A DNA stretch of 64,000 nucleotides from contig CAVWMS010000003.1 of the NCBI GenBank assembly GCA_963756185.1, positions 186,001-250,000 on the forward strand, read 5' to 3'. The notes beneath the pieces are model-generated. The model searched no databases. It worked only from the letters and a program-made list of their open reading frames with translations, and was not told the DNA's origin. Shown one piece after another: positions 52,721 to 63,207 of this stretch (position 1 is its first letter; every line of letters begins with the position of its first letter). The translations under genes were made by a program, and so were the position numbers. The DNA is from DATAXI01 sp963756185 (GTDB lineage: Bacteria > Verrucomicrobiota > Verrucomicrobiia > Chthoniobacterales > Chthoniobacteraceae).

Positions 52721-53587
52721 TCAGATTCCCTTTTTGAGCAATTCCTCGCGCGCCTTCTCGAGCCTCTGGCGTTCGGCGTCGGTCAGGCTGCCGATGCCGT
52801 GCTTCGCGATCTTGTCGAGGAGCGGATCGATCGACTCGAGCACATCCTCGCCCGGAGGCGGCAGGTTGCGCCGCGCCGCCCGCGGGGGCTCCGGCACGGC
52901 GCGCAGGTTGCGCCGGGAGCGCCGCAACCGCAAATAATCGCGCAGCGAAAAGCGAAACGCGATCTGCCCGCGCAGGTACTTGATGAAGAGAAATGCCGCG
53001 AGGCACGTGGCCAGAAACACCATCAGGTCGAGGACCTGGCCATTCCTGAGATCGATCAGCGTAAAGATGCCGATGAGGACCGCCGCGATCCATTTTGCCC
53101 TCAGCGTAAAGAAAATCTCCGCGTTCGGATAAATCGTGGCGAAAGCGATGAACACCGCGAAATTGACCACGCTGGATCCCACGAGTTGCGTGTACGACCA
53201 GGGACCGATCGCGCTCAGCAGGCATGGCCCGAACACGACCAGCAGCAGGTAGAGCACTCCGAACGACGTGCGCCCGAGAAACCGCTCGACCTCGCGCCCA
53301 AACGAATAGAGGAAGTACATCTCAACCGCGAACCAAAGGGAGGGCGCGTTGAGAATCGGATACGTAGCCAGCCTCCAGACCTGGAAATGGTGCAGGACCA
53401 TGTCACTGTCAAAAGCCAGGGCATTGGCAAACGGGATGACATTCGGCACGTGCGCCGCCGGCAGGAGCACGAGCAGCGCCATGATGACCGAGTAAACGAT
53501 GACCAAAATCGTGGTGAGATAGAGCGGAATCCGCCCCAGGTAGCCGAAGGGCTGGTACTCGTTTCTGGAATCGAAATCTCCAAACAT
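52721..53587 (-). CDS. Rhomboid-fold membrane protein, probably not proteolytic
   Basis: The 288-residue protein has six or seven helices with rhomboid-like order: QVWRLATYPILNAP, FLYSFGREVERFLG, and VGSSVVNFAVFIAFATIYPNA (~136-156), matching the GxSG region. Rhomboid proteases have a catalytic His-Gly in the last helix; the matching helix here (VLDLMVFLATCLAAFLFIKYL) has no His, and the position after Ser is Val rather than Gly. It may be a pseudoprotease (derlin-like role). The C-terminal ~70 residues are charged and helical. Start at 53587 gives the expected N-terminus; longer starts run through the next divergent promoter. Confidence 0.78.
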   Translation of the reverse strand: MFGDFDSRNEYQPFGYLGRIPLYLTTILVIVYSVIMALLVLLPAAHVPNVIPFANALAFDSDMVLHHFQVWRLATYPILNAPSLWFAVEMYFLYSFGREVERFLGRTSFGVLYLLLVVFGPCLLSAIGPWSYTQLVGSSVVNFAVFIAFATIYPNAEIFFTLRAKWIAAVLIGIFTLIDLRNGQVLDLMVFLATCLAAFLFIKYLRGQIAFRFSLRDYLRLRRSRRNLRAVPEPPRAARRNLPPPGEDVLESIDPLLDKIAKHGIGSLTDAERQRLEKAREELLKKGI

Positions 53588-53692
53588 GGCCGGCGGCAAC
53601 ATGCCACTCGATGCGAAGGCCGCGCAAATTGAAAATGCGGTTGGCATTGCGCGCCGCGTTGCATTTTGTACATTCGGCGACCTTTTTCGCCC

Positions 53693-54466
53693 ATGACCCG
53701 CCGACTGTCCGCCCTCCTTCTCGCGCTTTTGCTTTGCACGGCGGCCCGCGCGGCGGCGCCCACGCATTTCAACTGGCGCACCGACACCATCGCCTTCTCG
53801 AACGACACGGTCTTTTCCTACGACATCGACGCCGCGGGAAACATGAGCATCCACCGGCGCGCGACGCCCGCCCGGTTCGCCCACCGCTGTTTTGTGCTCG
53901 CGCGGACGGTGCTGCAATTTCACAAGTTCGCCCGGTTCGCGCCCGGCGAGCGGCGCGTGTCAAAGGCGGAATACCGGAAGCTGATCCTCGACCTGTGCCG
54001 CATCCCCGTCTGGCTGCCGGACTGGGCGCCGGAGGATCGCATCGTCATCCCCGGCTACCGCAACCTGAACCAGTTCTCGCGCGCCTACGAAAACCTGATG
54101 AAGGAAACGATGGGCAATTGGTTTCCGACCTACCTGCGCGTCGGCAACTGGCGCATGGTCGGGCCGTTTCCGAGATTCGGCCAGGCGAACGCCTCCGAGC
54201 AATTGATCCGGGGATTGGACGGCGGAGATTTGCAAGCCGTCTACATCACGCGCTTTCCAACAATGAACCACTGCGTGATCCTCTTCGATTACCATCGGCT
54301 GAATGACAGGACGACGCGTTTCGACGCTTACGATCCCAATTATCCCAATACGCTCAGTTGGTTGGATTACGATGCCGTGCGCCAGACGTTCGATTTCGAG
54401 CGCCGCTGGTTCTGGCCGGGAGGCCCGGTGAATCTGATGCGGGTGTATATTTCGCCGGTCCATTAG
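53693..54466 (+). CDS. Exported hypothetical protein
   Basis: The 257-residue protein has a signal peptide (MTRRLSALLLALLLCTAARAAA) and a mature domain with FARFAPGERRVSKAEYRKLI, DRIVIPGYRNLNQFS, WFPTYLRVGNWRMVGPF and NHCVILFDYH, then DAYDPNYPN. The NHC...FDPN-type spacing has a cysteine-peptidase-like feel but is not convincing. No family is recognised. It is divergent from the rhomboid-like gene and convergent with aroE. Confidence 0.65.
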   Translation: MTRRLSALLLALLLCTAARAAAPTHFNWRTDTIAFSNDTVFSYDIDAAGNMSIHRRATPARFAHRCFVLARTVLQFHKFARFAPGERRVSKAEYRKLILDLCRIPVWLPDWAPEDRIVIPGYRNLNQFSRAYENLMKETMGNWFPTYLRVGNWRMVGPFPRFGQANASEQLIRGLDGGDLQAVYITRFPTMNHCVILFDYHRLNDRTTRFDAYDPNYPNTLSWLDYDAVRQTFDFERRWFWPGGPVNLMRVYISPVH

Positions 54467-54476
54467 GTCTGGCGCT

Positions 54477-54513
54477 TTCGAATTCCGAAATCCGCATTCC
54501 GAAATCCGAAATT
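54477..54513 (+). repeat. Heptad array n
   Basis: Units TTCCGAA, ATCCGCA, TTCCGAA, ATCCGAA lie between the convergent exoprotein and aroE stops. Two sub-variants (CGAA and CGCA) alternate inside one array. Confidence 0.84.
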
Positions 54514-55450
54514 ACATCAGGAGGCCCGCGCGCATCACCTCGAGCGGCGCGGCGCGGCCAAACCAAATCTCGAACGAGAGCGCGCCTTGGTACAGCAGCA
54601 TCGAGAGACCGTTTGCCGCGCGTGCGCCGGCCTCGTCCGCCGCGAGCAGCAGCGGCGTGCGCCCCGCGGTGTAGACGGTGTCGTAGACCAGGTGATTTGG
54701 GCGCAGCAGCGAGGCGGGAATGGGTGAGACACGCCGAAATTCCATCGCGCCCGATGCCATGCCCAGCGGCGTGGCGTTGATGACGAGGTCGATGTACGGC
54801 AACTGGCGCGCGAACGATGCGTCGTCCCACGGCGCCGCCTCGAGCCGCCTCAGCGGCCCGGTGACGCGCGTCTCGCGAAGCGAGGGCGCCAGCTCCGCGG
54901 CGAGCGCCTGGGCGCGGTCGAATGTCCGGTTGACCAGCACCAGCCGGGCGCTTCCCTCGATGGCGCATTGCACCGCGATGGCCCGGCCCGCGCCGCCGCC
55001 GGCGCCGAGGATCATCACGCGCATGTCGCGCACATCCACGCCGAAATCCGCACGGATGGCCCGCACCAGCCCCGGCCCGTCCGTGCTGAAGCCGATGAGC
55101 CTTTCCCCCTCGACCACCACGGTATTCACGCCGCCGGCCCGGCGCGCCTGCGGATCGACCTCGTCCATGAGGGCGAGCGCGGCGGCCTTGTGCGGGATGG
55201 TGACGTTCGTCCCGATGAAATCGAGCCGCGGCAGCAGCCGGAGCGCCTCGGCCAGTTCCTCCGGACGGATGTGCAGCCGCGCGTACGCCGCGGCGATGCC
55301 CGCCGCCTCGAGCGCCGGATTCTGCATCTGCGGCGAGCGGGAATGCGCCACCGGATCGCCGAAAACCGAGAGCCGGATGGGCCGCGCCTCGCCCGCGGTG
55401 GCCGCGGTCCAGTCGCGCAAATCCGCCAGCGAGTAAATTTCCTTCGGCAT
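54512..55450 (-). CDS. aroE: Shikimate dehydrogenase
   Basis: The 312-residue protein has the substrate domain with VFGDPVAHSRSPQMQNPA and IGTNVTIPHK (Lys of the catalytic Lys-Asp pair), GFSTDGPGLV (Asp), and the NADP fold GAGGGAGRAIAV plus VNRT, a pattern common in NADPH-specific AroE. It reduces 3-dehydroshikimate to shikimate in aromatic amino acid synthesis. The C-terminal QGALSFEIWFGRAAP is conserved. It is divergent from glnS, with ~95 nt between. Confidence 0.94.
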   Translation of the reverse strand: MPKEIYSLADLRDWTAATAGEARPIRLSVFGDPVAHSRSPQMQNPALEAAGIAAAYARLHIRPEELAEALRLLPRLDFIGTNVTIPHKAAALALMDEVDPQARRAGGVNTVVVEGERLIGFSTDGPGLVRAIRADFGVDVRDMRVMILGAGGGAGRAIAVQCAIEGSARLVLVNRTFDRAQALAAELAPSLRETRVTGPLRRLEAAPWDDASFARQLPYIDLVINATPLGMASGAMEFRRVSPIPASLLRPNHLVYDTVYTAGRTPLLLAADEAGARAANGLSMLLYQGALSFEIWFGRAAPLEVMRAGLLM

Positions 55451-55544
55451 GGGACCACTTTAGAGGCTGTCCGGGCCATGGAGGCAAGCCGGCTCTGTGC
55501 GGGGGTTGAACATCCGCCGCGTCCTGATAGGCTTGAAAGACACC

Positions 55545-57323
<1,779 letters not shown>

Positions 57324-57331
57324 TTATCGAA

Positions 57332-57541
57332 TCAATCCTCGAGTGTGAAGCCTACCTTGATCGTCACCTGCCAATGCGCCACTTTTCCATCCTCGATATG
57401 CCCGCGCGTCTCGATGACCTCAAACCAGCGCAGGTTGCGCAGTGTTTCGCCCGCGCGTTTGATGGCATTCTCGACCGCGGCCTCGATGCCGCGCGGCGAT
57501 GACCCGACAAGTTCGATCATTTTATAGGTGTGCTCGCTCAT
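57332..57541 (-). CDS. Dodecin
   Basis: The 69-residue protein fits the dodecin family: YKMIELVGSSPRGIEAAVENA, then RNLRWFEVIETRGHIEDGKVAHWQVTIKVGF, with the Trp of the flavin-stacking site and the Gln in WQVTIKV. Dodecins form twelve-subunit shells that store flavins. The start is MSEHTYK at 57541. It is convergent with glnS. Confidence 0.9.
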   Translation of the reverse strand: MSEHTYKMIELVGSSPRGIEAAVENAIKRAGETLRNLRWFEVIETRGHIEDGKVAHWQVTIKVGFTLED

Positions 57542-57675
57542 AGTTGTACGCAACGGTATCGTGCGCCGCGGCTTGCAAGGCGGTATGCTTGCCGTGCACG
57601 GGCCGTGTTTTTCCAGTTGCGGCCCCGCCCGCCCGATGCGATAAACCTCCTCCCGCGCCAACGCGGATTCTCCAC

Positions 57676-57748
<73 letters not shown>

Positions 57749-57798
57749 CCTCCTCTACTTTTCAGGATGCCCGCGATCGTCAATTCCGTAGCGGCGTT

Positions 57799-58904
57799 TC
57801 ATCGGGCTCGGAAGACGTACTCAATTGTCGCCTGATAGGGAGTGCCTGGCCGAACGACGGTGGACGGAAAATTTGGGTGATTGGGGGAATCGGGAAAGTG
57901 CTGGGCTTCCATCGAGAAAGCGCAGTACTGGGTGTATTTGACGCCGTTTTTGCCGATCAGCGTGCCGTCAAAGAGATTTCCCGTGTAGAATTGGACGCCG
58001 GGCTGGTCAGTGAATTCCTGGAAATCGCGGCCGCTCTTCGGATCATAGACTTCGCCCACTTCGGACATCGAGCTTGTGCCGGTTTTGCTCAGGACGTAGT
58101 TGATGTCGTATCCGGGGGGCTTGTCACCGAGGTCGTCGATATGGACTCCGATGCGGATGGGCTTGCGCAAGTCCCAGGGGGTGCCGTCCACCTTGCGGAT
58201 TTCGCCTGTGGGCACGGAGGTGGCGTCGATGGGAGTATAGGCGCCGGCATTCAGCGTGACGATATCATCCAGGATCGTGCCGTTGCCGGGGCCGGATAAG
58301 TTGAAAAGAGTATGATTGGATAAGTTGACGACAGTCGGTTTGTCGGTGGTGGCATAGTATTGGACATGGAAATGATTGTCGTTGGTGAGCGTGAAGGTCA
58401 CGCTGACCTGAAGATTGCCGGGAAATCCCTCCTCGCCATCGGGACTGAGGCGGCTCATGCGCACGGCGGCGGTTTTGTCGTCCACGACCTCGGCTTTCCA
58501 GAGCCGCCGGTTGAAGCCGAGCTTGCCGCCATGCATCGTGTTCGGGCCGTTGTTCTTGGTAAGATAATAAACCTGGCCGTCGAGCGTGAACTGGCCGCCC
58601 CCGATGCGATTGATGTAACGCCCCATGGTGCCGAAATTCAGTTTCGCGGCGGCATAAGTCGCGGGATCGTCAAAGCCGAGGGCTATGTCGGCGAGTTTTC
58701 CATTACGATCCGGCGTGAAGACGCTCACGACGGTCGCACCATAATCCATGATGTCAACGCGCAGTCCGTTGGCATTGGTCAACGTATAAAGGTTCACCGG
58801 ACCTTCGGAGCATTGGCCATGAGGGCGGGAAGTGACGCCGGCATGCCCCGGTGCGGCACACCGAGAGAAACAGCCAGCCCGATTGAGAGGAGGGATCTGA
58901 GCAT
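57799..58904 (-). CDS. galM: Aldose 1-epimerase (galactose mutarotase), exported, one frameshift
   Basis: The main frame (from V/MNLYTLTNANGLRVDIMDYG) is a GalM: NNGPNTMHGGKLGFNRRLW with the catalytic His region, PTVVNLSNHTLFNLSG (second His) and FSMEAQHFPDSPNHPNFP with the catalytic Glu. Upstream, in a shifted frame, ATG 58904 begins a signal peptide (MLRSLLSIGLAVSLG). One missing base near 58850 would join them through AAPGHAG. So the enzyme is probably secreted to the periplasm, unlike cytoplasmic GalM, and converts beta-D-sugars to alpha-anomers. It sits next to a rhamnogalacturonyl-hydrolase-like gene. Confidence 0.88.
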
Positions 58905-58949
58905 CGAGAAAAAGTCTGGAATTATATTTCGGTTGGGGCCAGAAGATTT

Positions 58950-60104
58950 ATGCTAAACAGAGCGATCAATTTCCCCCTCCGCAAGTCCCCCAAACCCCAA
59001 TATTCCACCGTGAAAAATCTTCGTTTCCACCGCAACGGATTCAAACTGACCCTGATCATCCTGCTCGCCGCGGCCCATTGCCGCGCGGCTGATTTGTGGG
59101 GTGCGTGGGCCGCCGGCCAGGAGCCGGCGGCCGTGGGCGCGAGGCTCGTGCAGAATCTACTGGATCGCACCAAGCTGGACGGTTCGCACGGGATCAGCTA
59201 CCAGGAGACGTGCAGCGGGTATGGCGCGGTTCGTTTTGCCGCCGCGATCGGCAACCAGGATTTGCTCAACAAGGTAGTTTCGCGTTATGCGGCGATCGTC
59301 ACTCCCGAGGGGGCGACCTTGCTCCCGAAGCCGAAGAATGTTGACAATAGCGTGTTCGGAATTCTGCCGCTGGAGATCTACTCGGTTACCCATGACCAGA
59401 AATATCTGACGCTGGGTCTTGGCTATGCCGACGCCCAGTTTGCCACGCTCAATCCCGAGGGTCTCAGTTCGGAGTCGCGTTATTATATAGACGATGTTTA
59501 CAAAATATCGGTGATGCAGATTCTCGCGTATCGGGCGACGCAAAAGGCCGATTACGCGGCGCAGTCAGTGAAGGAGATGACGGCGTATATCGACAAGCTG
59601 CAGCAACCGGACGGCCTTTTCTATCACGGCCCGGATGCGCATGTCTATTGGGGACGCGGAAATGGCTGGATCGCGGCGGCGCTCACGGAAGTGCTGCTCC
59701 ATCTTCCGCCCAACGATCCCGCGCGGGCAAAGGTCATGGCGAGCTATAAGTCTATGATGGCCGGATTACTGAAAGTTCAGGCGCCCGATGGCCGGTGGCG
59801 GCAGGTGCTCGGCGATGACAAAGCCTGGGAGGAAAACTCGTGCACGGGGTATTTCATTTTCGCGCTCGGCGAGGGCGTAGATCAGGGCTGGCTCGACACC
59901 GCCACTTACGGCCCCACGGTCAAAAAAGCCTGGGTCGCGCTTTGCGGGCAACTGGATGCAAAGGCGAATGTCGCGGATGTCAGCGTGCTGACCGAGCACT
60001 CGAACGACGAAAGCTATTACCTCGCGCGCCCGCGGGCCACCGGCAACTTGCACGGCCAATTCGCCGCGATCTGGGCAGCCACGGCCTTGCTCGGGCAGCA
60101 TTGA
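58950..60104 (+). CDS. GH88/GH105-like unsaturated (rhamno)galacturonyl hydrolase
   Basis: The 384-residue protein has the alpha/alpha-barrel of glycoside hydrolase families 88 and 105: signature SESRYYIDDVYKISVMQI with the Asp of YIDD, HVYWGRGNGWIAAALTEVLLHL (the conserved WGRGNGW), RWRQVLGDDKAWEENSCTG. It removes unsaturated uronic acid ends from pectin-type oligosaccharides. The hydrophobic segment LTLIILLAAAHCRAAD suggests export. ATG 58950 or GTG 59010; the latter would place the hydrophobic stretch closer to the N-terminus. Divergent from galM. Confidence 0.85.
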   Translation: MLNRAINFPLRKSPKPQYSTVKNLRFHRNGFKLTLIILLAAAHCRAADLWGAWAAGQEPAAVGARLVQNLLDRTKLDGSHGISYQETCSGYGAVRFAAAIGNQDLLNKVVSRYAAIVTPEGATLLPKPKNVDNSVFGILPLEIYSVTHDQKYLTLGLGYADAQFATLNPEGLSSESRYYIDDVYKISVMQILAYRATQKADYAAQSVKEMTAYIDKLQQPDGLFYHGPDAHVYWGRGNGWIAAALTEVLLHLPPNDPARAKVMASYKSMMAGLLKVQAPDGRWRQVLGDDKAWEENSCTGYFIFALGEGVDQGWLDTATYGPTVKKAWVALCGQLDAKANVADVSVLTEHSNDESYYLARPRATGNLHGQFAAIWAATALLGQH

Positions 60105-60151
60105 ACAGGGCGGAGGAGACAACGCCGGTCCAGCTTACCCAAAGGTTTCAT

Positions 60152-60475
60152 ATGCCCAGTGATATTGAGCGATTTTCTCCCCGGATTTTGACAGTGCGCG
60201 GAGTACCGGTGGTGCTGGATAGCGATTTGGCCGCTCTCTATGGGGTGACGACTGGGAATTTCAACAAAGCGGTGCAGCGGAATGCTGATCGCTTCCCCTT
60301 GGAGTTCTCGTTTGTCCTTACGCACGAGGAACTTGCAAACCTGAGATTCCAAATTGGCATCTCAAGTGGTTATGGAGGCCGGCGATACGCGCCCAGAGTT
60401 TTCACGGAGCGCGGAGCCATAACGGCTTGTTCAAATTCCCCCACGCACCACGGACAATGGAACCATCCGCGTTAG
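60152..60475 (+). pseudogene. Truncated ORF6N-domain protein
   Basis: The 107-residue frame begins as an ORF6N/KilA-N-type phage-associated protein (ERFSPRILTVRGVPVVLDSDLAALYGV, FVLTHEELANLRFQIGIS, GGRRYAPRVFTERGAI). Just where the family continues with an RAV/Val-rich helix, the sequence changes to CSNSPTHHGQWNHPR and stops inside the next gene's start region. It looks cut by a recombination that also joined the acyltransferase gene. ORF6N proteins are common in prophages and mobile DNA. Confidence 0.75.
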
Positions 60476-61611
60476 CACCCTCCAAGCGGAGCAAGGCATC
60501 CCCTGCCGTGCAGCAAGTCCGCAATATCCAGTTTCTGAGAGGCGCCGCGGCCGTCGGCGTTGTCCTGCATCACGTCATGCTCTTTGACGGCAAGACTTTT
60601 GGGCCATACGCCACCGCGCCCGGCGTGCTGGATTTGGGAAAGGCAGGGGTCGATTTGTTCTTCGTCATCAGCGGATTCATCATGGCTTACATCGAGCCCG
60701 TTCCGCTCAAGACGCTCGCTTCATACATACGGTTTCTCATTCACCGACTTACACGCATTTATCCTCCGCTTTGGGCGGCAACGCTTCCCATCCTGGTCAT
60801 TTATTTCATCGAGCCCACCTGGATCAACAATTCGACTCACAACAAAGTCGATGTAATCCGGTCGTTCCTGTTGCTTCCGCAGGATTATCCTCCGCTTCTC
60901 CAGGTCGCATGGACGCTCATCCACGAGGTGCATTTCTACTGCGTTGTTTCGCTGCTCCTCATCTTTGGGAAGTTATCCAGGGTCATCCTGGGACTCGTTT
61001 GGTTTGGAGTCGTCGTTGTGATGTATTGCCTGATGGGCGCAAATCATTTCGGTGGAAATTGCTGGCTTCAACTCTATTTCAGTCCCTTCAGCCTCACCTT
61101 TCTGCTCGGATTCTTCATCGGGTTATGGTACGACAGGAATCGCGAGACCAATTGGGCTTTCGTCATCCTTCCCGGGATCATTGCGGTCATTGGCCTTGCG
61201 CTTTCAGTTAATTCCATGCCGGAACCGGGCCTGTATCCCGATTCCAACTCGATGTACCGCTTTCTATACTATGGGATTCCCTGCGCTTGCGTTGTGCTGG
61301 CGGCGGTCATTGCCGAAAAGGCGACCGTCCAAAAACTCCCTTCGTTGAAGCATCTTGGCGATGAGTCTTACGCGATCTACTTGATTCATTACCCGGTCAT
61401 CGTCCTGACATACAAAATCATCGCCGGCACGCACATCCAGAACCACTGGTTCTCCATTGTGGTTGTCGTCTCGCTTCCCTTCGTTTGCATTGGGCTTGCA
61501 AAAATTTTCCATCACTGGATCGAAATGCCCAGCACTCGTTACGCTCGCCGTTTTCTTGAGAGGATGGTTTCCCCTGCGGATAACCGGCGTGTCATCCCCA
61601 CAGGGCAGTGA
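60457..61611 (+). CDS. Acyltransferase-3 family membrane protein (OafA-like)
   Basis: The 384-residue protein has ~10 hydrophobic helices, the family opening NIQFLRGAAAVGVVLHHVML with the conserved Arg and His-His pair, GKAGVDLFFVISGFIM, and the following helix-rich core with HRLTRIYPPLW. These enzymes O-acetylate or acylate LPS, capsule or peptidoglycan sugars across the inner membrane. Start at ATG 60457 (MEPSALAP) is preferred to 60427, which overlaps the truncated ORF6N frame. It precedes a membrane glycosyltransferase on the opposite strand. Confidence 0.88.
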   Translation: MEPSALAPSKRSKASPAVQQVRNIQFLRGAAAVGVVLHHVMLFDGKTFGPYATAPGVLDLGKAGVDLFFVISGFIMAYIEPVPLKTLASYIRFLIHRLTRIYPPLWAATLPILVIYFIEPTWINNSTHNKVDVIRSFLLLPQDYPPLLQVAWTLIHEVHFYCVVSLLLIFGKLSRVILGLVWFGVVVVMYCLMGANHFGGNCWLQLYFSPFSLTFLLGFFIGLWYDRNRETNWAFVILPGIIAVIGLALSVNSMPEPGLYPDSNSMYRFLYYGIPCACVVLAAVIAEKATVQKLPSLKHLGDESYAIYLIHYPVIVLTYKIIAGTHIQNHWFSIVVVVSLPFVCIGLAKIFHHWIEMPSTRYARRFLERMVSPADNRRVIPTGQ

Positions 61612-61614
61612 GGT

Positions 61615-63114
61615 TTACCGCCGGTCCGCCATATAGACCCGGCCATTCGCGGTTTCCTCGAGGAGGCTGGGCGGGGCGTACATTCGCAAGAAATCAGGCC
61701 GGCGGCCCACGATATCGACTATGCTTTCCGATTTACCAAGGAGGATGAATACCCTTTTGCAATTCGGGTCGTGCCAGGAAATGGGAAAGCCCGGCCACGA
61801 GTGCATCTGGAGAAAATAATAGAGGAACGGCGGCCATAAGTTCTCCTTGGGATTCCAGATGATCGCGATGTCGGGCTGGTCCGCGCCGTTCCCGATCACG
61901 CGAGCCGCGACCTCCTTCGCTTCGACATAAGTGTGCGGGTCTTCGCTGATGAGCAATGGCTGCTTCCAGACCGCCAGCCAATTCTCGGCGGCGATGCATA
62001 TCAGGATGAGCGCCATGATAAACTCGAGAGCCTTGGCCGGACGCGGAATCGCCCTGAGGAGTCGCGCCGCTCCGGCACAGGCGCACGCGATCATCCAGAC
62101 CTGGAGATAGAGATAGACGCGAGGCGGAGCAACGCGCCGTTGCACAAAGGCGAGGGCAAGCACAGCCGCGATTGCCAGCGCTCCCAGCAGGAGCGCCCGA
62201 TTCCCTTCGCGCCGCGCGCCCGCATAGACACAAAGCAATGTTCCGGCGCACAGGAACGGTACGAATAACATCGAACCATTCCCGCGCCACATCGTGGTCA
62301 CCTCGGCAAACCTGCCGGCAAGATCCTTCCATACAAGAGGGAGCGCTTCGGGAGTAACATAGGGATTTGCGGTAATCGAAGCCAGGCCGCTTTCCCGAAT
62401 CAACGGGAGATAGAGCAGGAGCGCAATAAGTCCGATTGTACCCAGCGAAATCGCCAGCGAGGTTATTCTCTGTCTTACAACAGCCCGGCTGTCCGCGAGT
62501 AGAAGCAGCGCCAGCGGCACAATGGAATAAACCATTACCGGGATCGCATAGAGTCCCGCCACGCCGCAAATCACCCAAAGGATCCAACCTGTCTTCCAGC
62601 CGGGCGATTCCCTCAATCGCATCGTCAGGCAGGCCATCGCCGTCGCCGCAAAGGCGATCAGCGTGTATCCACGGGCGTTTACCGAGTACTCGACCAGCGC
62701 CGTCGAAGATGCCGCAAGCGCCATGGCCGCAATCGCCGCCGGACCGGAGCGGCAAAGCTGGAAGCAGAGCAACCCCGCGAGCGGAATGACCAGCATGCCG
62801 AACAGGAACGCGGGGAACCGCAGCGCAGCCGGAGAATCACCGGCGATCTTCGTGCTCGCCGCCATCAGCAGGGTATTGAGCACATGGTTGTTGGGCATCG
62901 AGTAACTGAAGTAATCGCCCTGTTTCAAATAGACGATGTAAGTGAACGACTCGTCGTTGCGCATCGGGTGATCCAGATGCGCGAGTCGGACCCAAAACCC
63001 CGCGGCCATGACGATGAACGCGGCGAGCACAAACAGCGCGACCCTCGAATCGCGGACCGGTCGTAGCGCGACATCAGTCCGTATGGGGGGTTCTGCGACT
63101 GCGGTTTCGTTCAT
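61615..63114 (-). CDS. Membrane glycosyltransferase, GT39/GT83-like
   Basis: The 499-residue protein has ~11-13 transmembrane helices and the N-terminal periplasmic-loop motif of dolichol/undecaprenyl-phosphate-sugar-dependent (GT-C) enzymes: HLDHPMRNDESFTYIVYLKQGD with the acidic DE pair, followed by PNNHVLNTLL. The C-terminal periplasmic part (PPFLYYFLQMHSWPGF) is soluble-like. It would transfer a sugar from a lipid carrier to LPS, lipid A or protein. It lies opposite the acyltransferase; both may modify a surface glycan. Start at 63114 is chosen over 63129. Confidence 0.8.
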   Translation of the reverse strand: MNETAVAEPPIRTDVALRPVRDSRVALFVLAAFIVMAAGFWVRLAHLDHPMRNDESFTYIVYLKQGDYFSYSMPNNHVLNTLLMAASTKIAGDSPAALRFPAFLFGMLVIPLAGLLCFQLCRSGPAAIAAMALAASSTALVEYSVNARGYTLIAFAATAMACLTMRLRESPGWKTGWILWVICGVAGLYAIPVMVYSIVPLALLLLADSRAVVRQRITSLAISLGTIGLIALLLYLPLIRESGLASITANPYVTPEALPLVWKDLAGRFAEVTTMWRGNGSMLFVPFLCAGTLLCVYAGARREGNRALLLGALAIAAVLALAFVQRRVAPPRVYLYLQVWMIACACAGAARLLRAIPRPAKALEFIMALILICIAAENWLAVWKQPLLISEDPHTYVEAKEVAARVIGNGADQPDIAIIWNPKENLWPPFLYYFLQMHSWPGFPISWHDPNCKRVFILLGKSESIVDIVGRRPDFLRMYAPPSLLEETANGRVYMADRR

Positions 63115-63207
63115 GGCTGAACGTTCCAATAGAGCAATAAGCGGGCGAGCCGGGCCCGTTGCAGCGCAAGCCCCTGGGCCGGCGCCTCTTCCCGATCAAA
63201 AAAACTC

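Noticed and set aside
19713..54513. Heptad arrays as CRISPR
   Set aside because: Units are 7 nt and contiguous with no spacers, and there is no cas gene.
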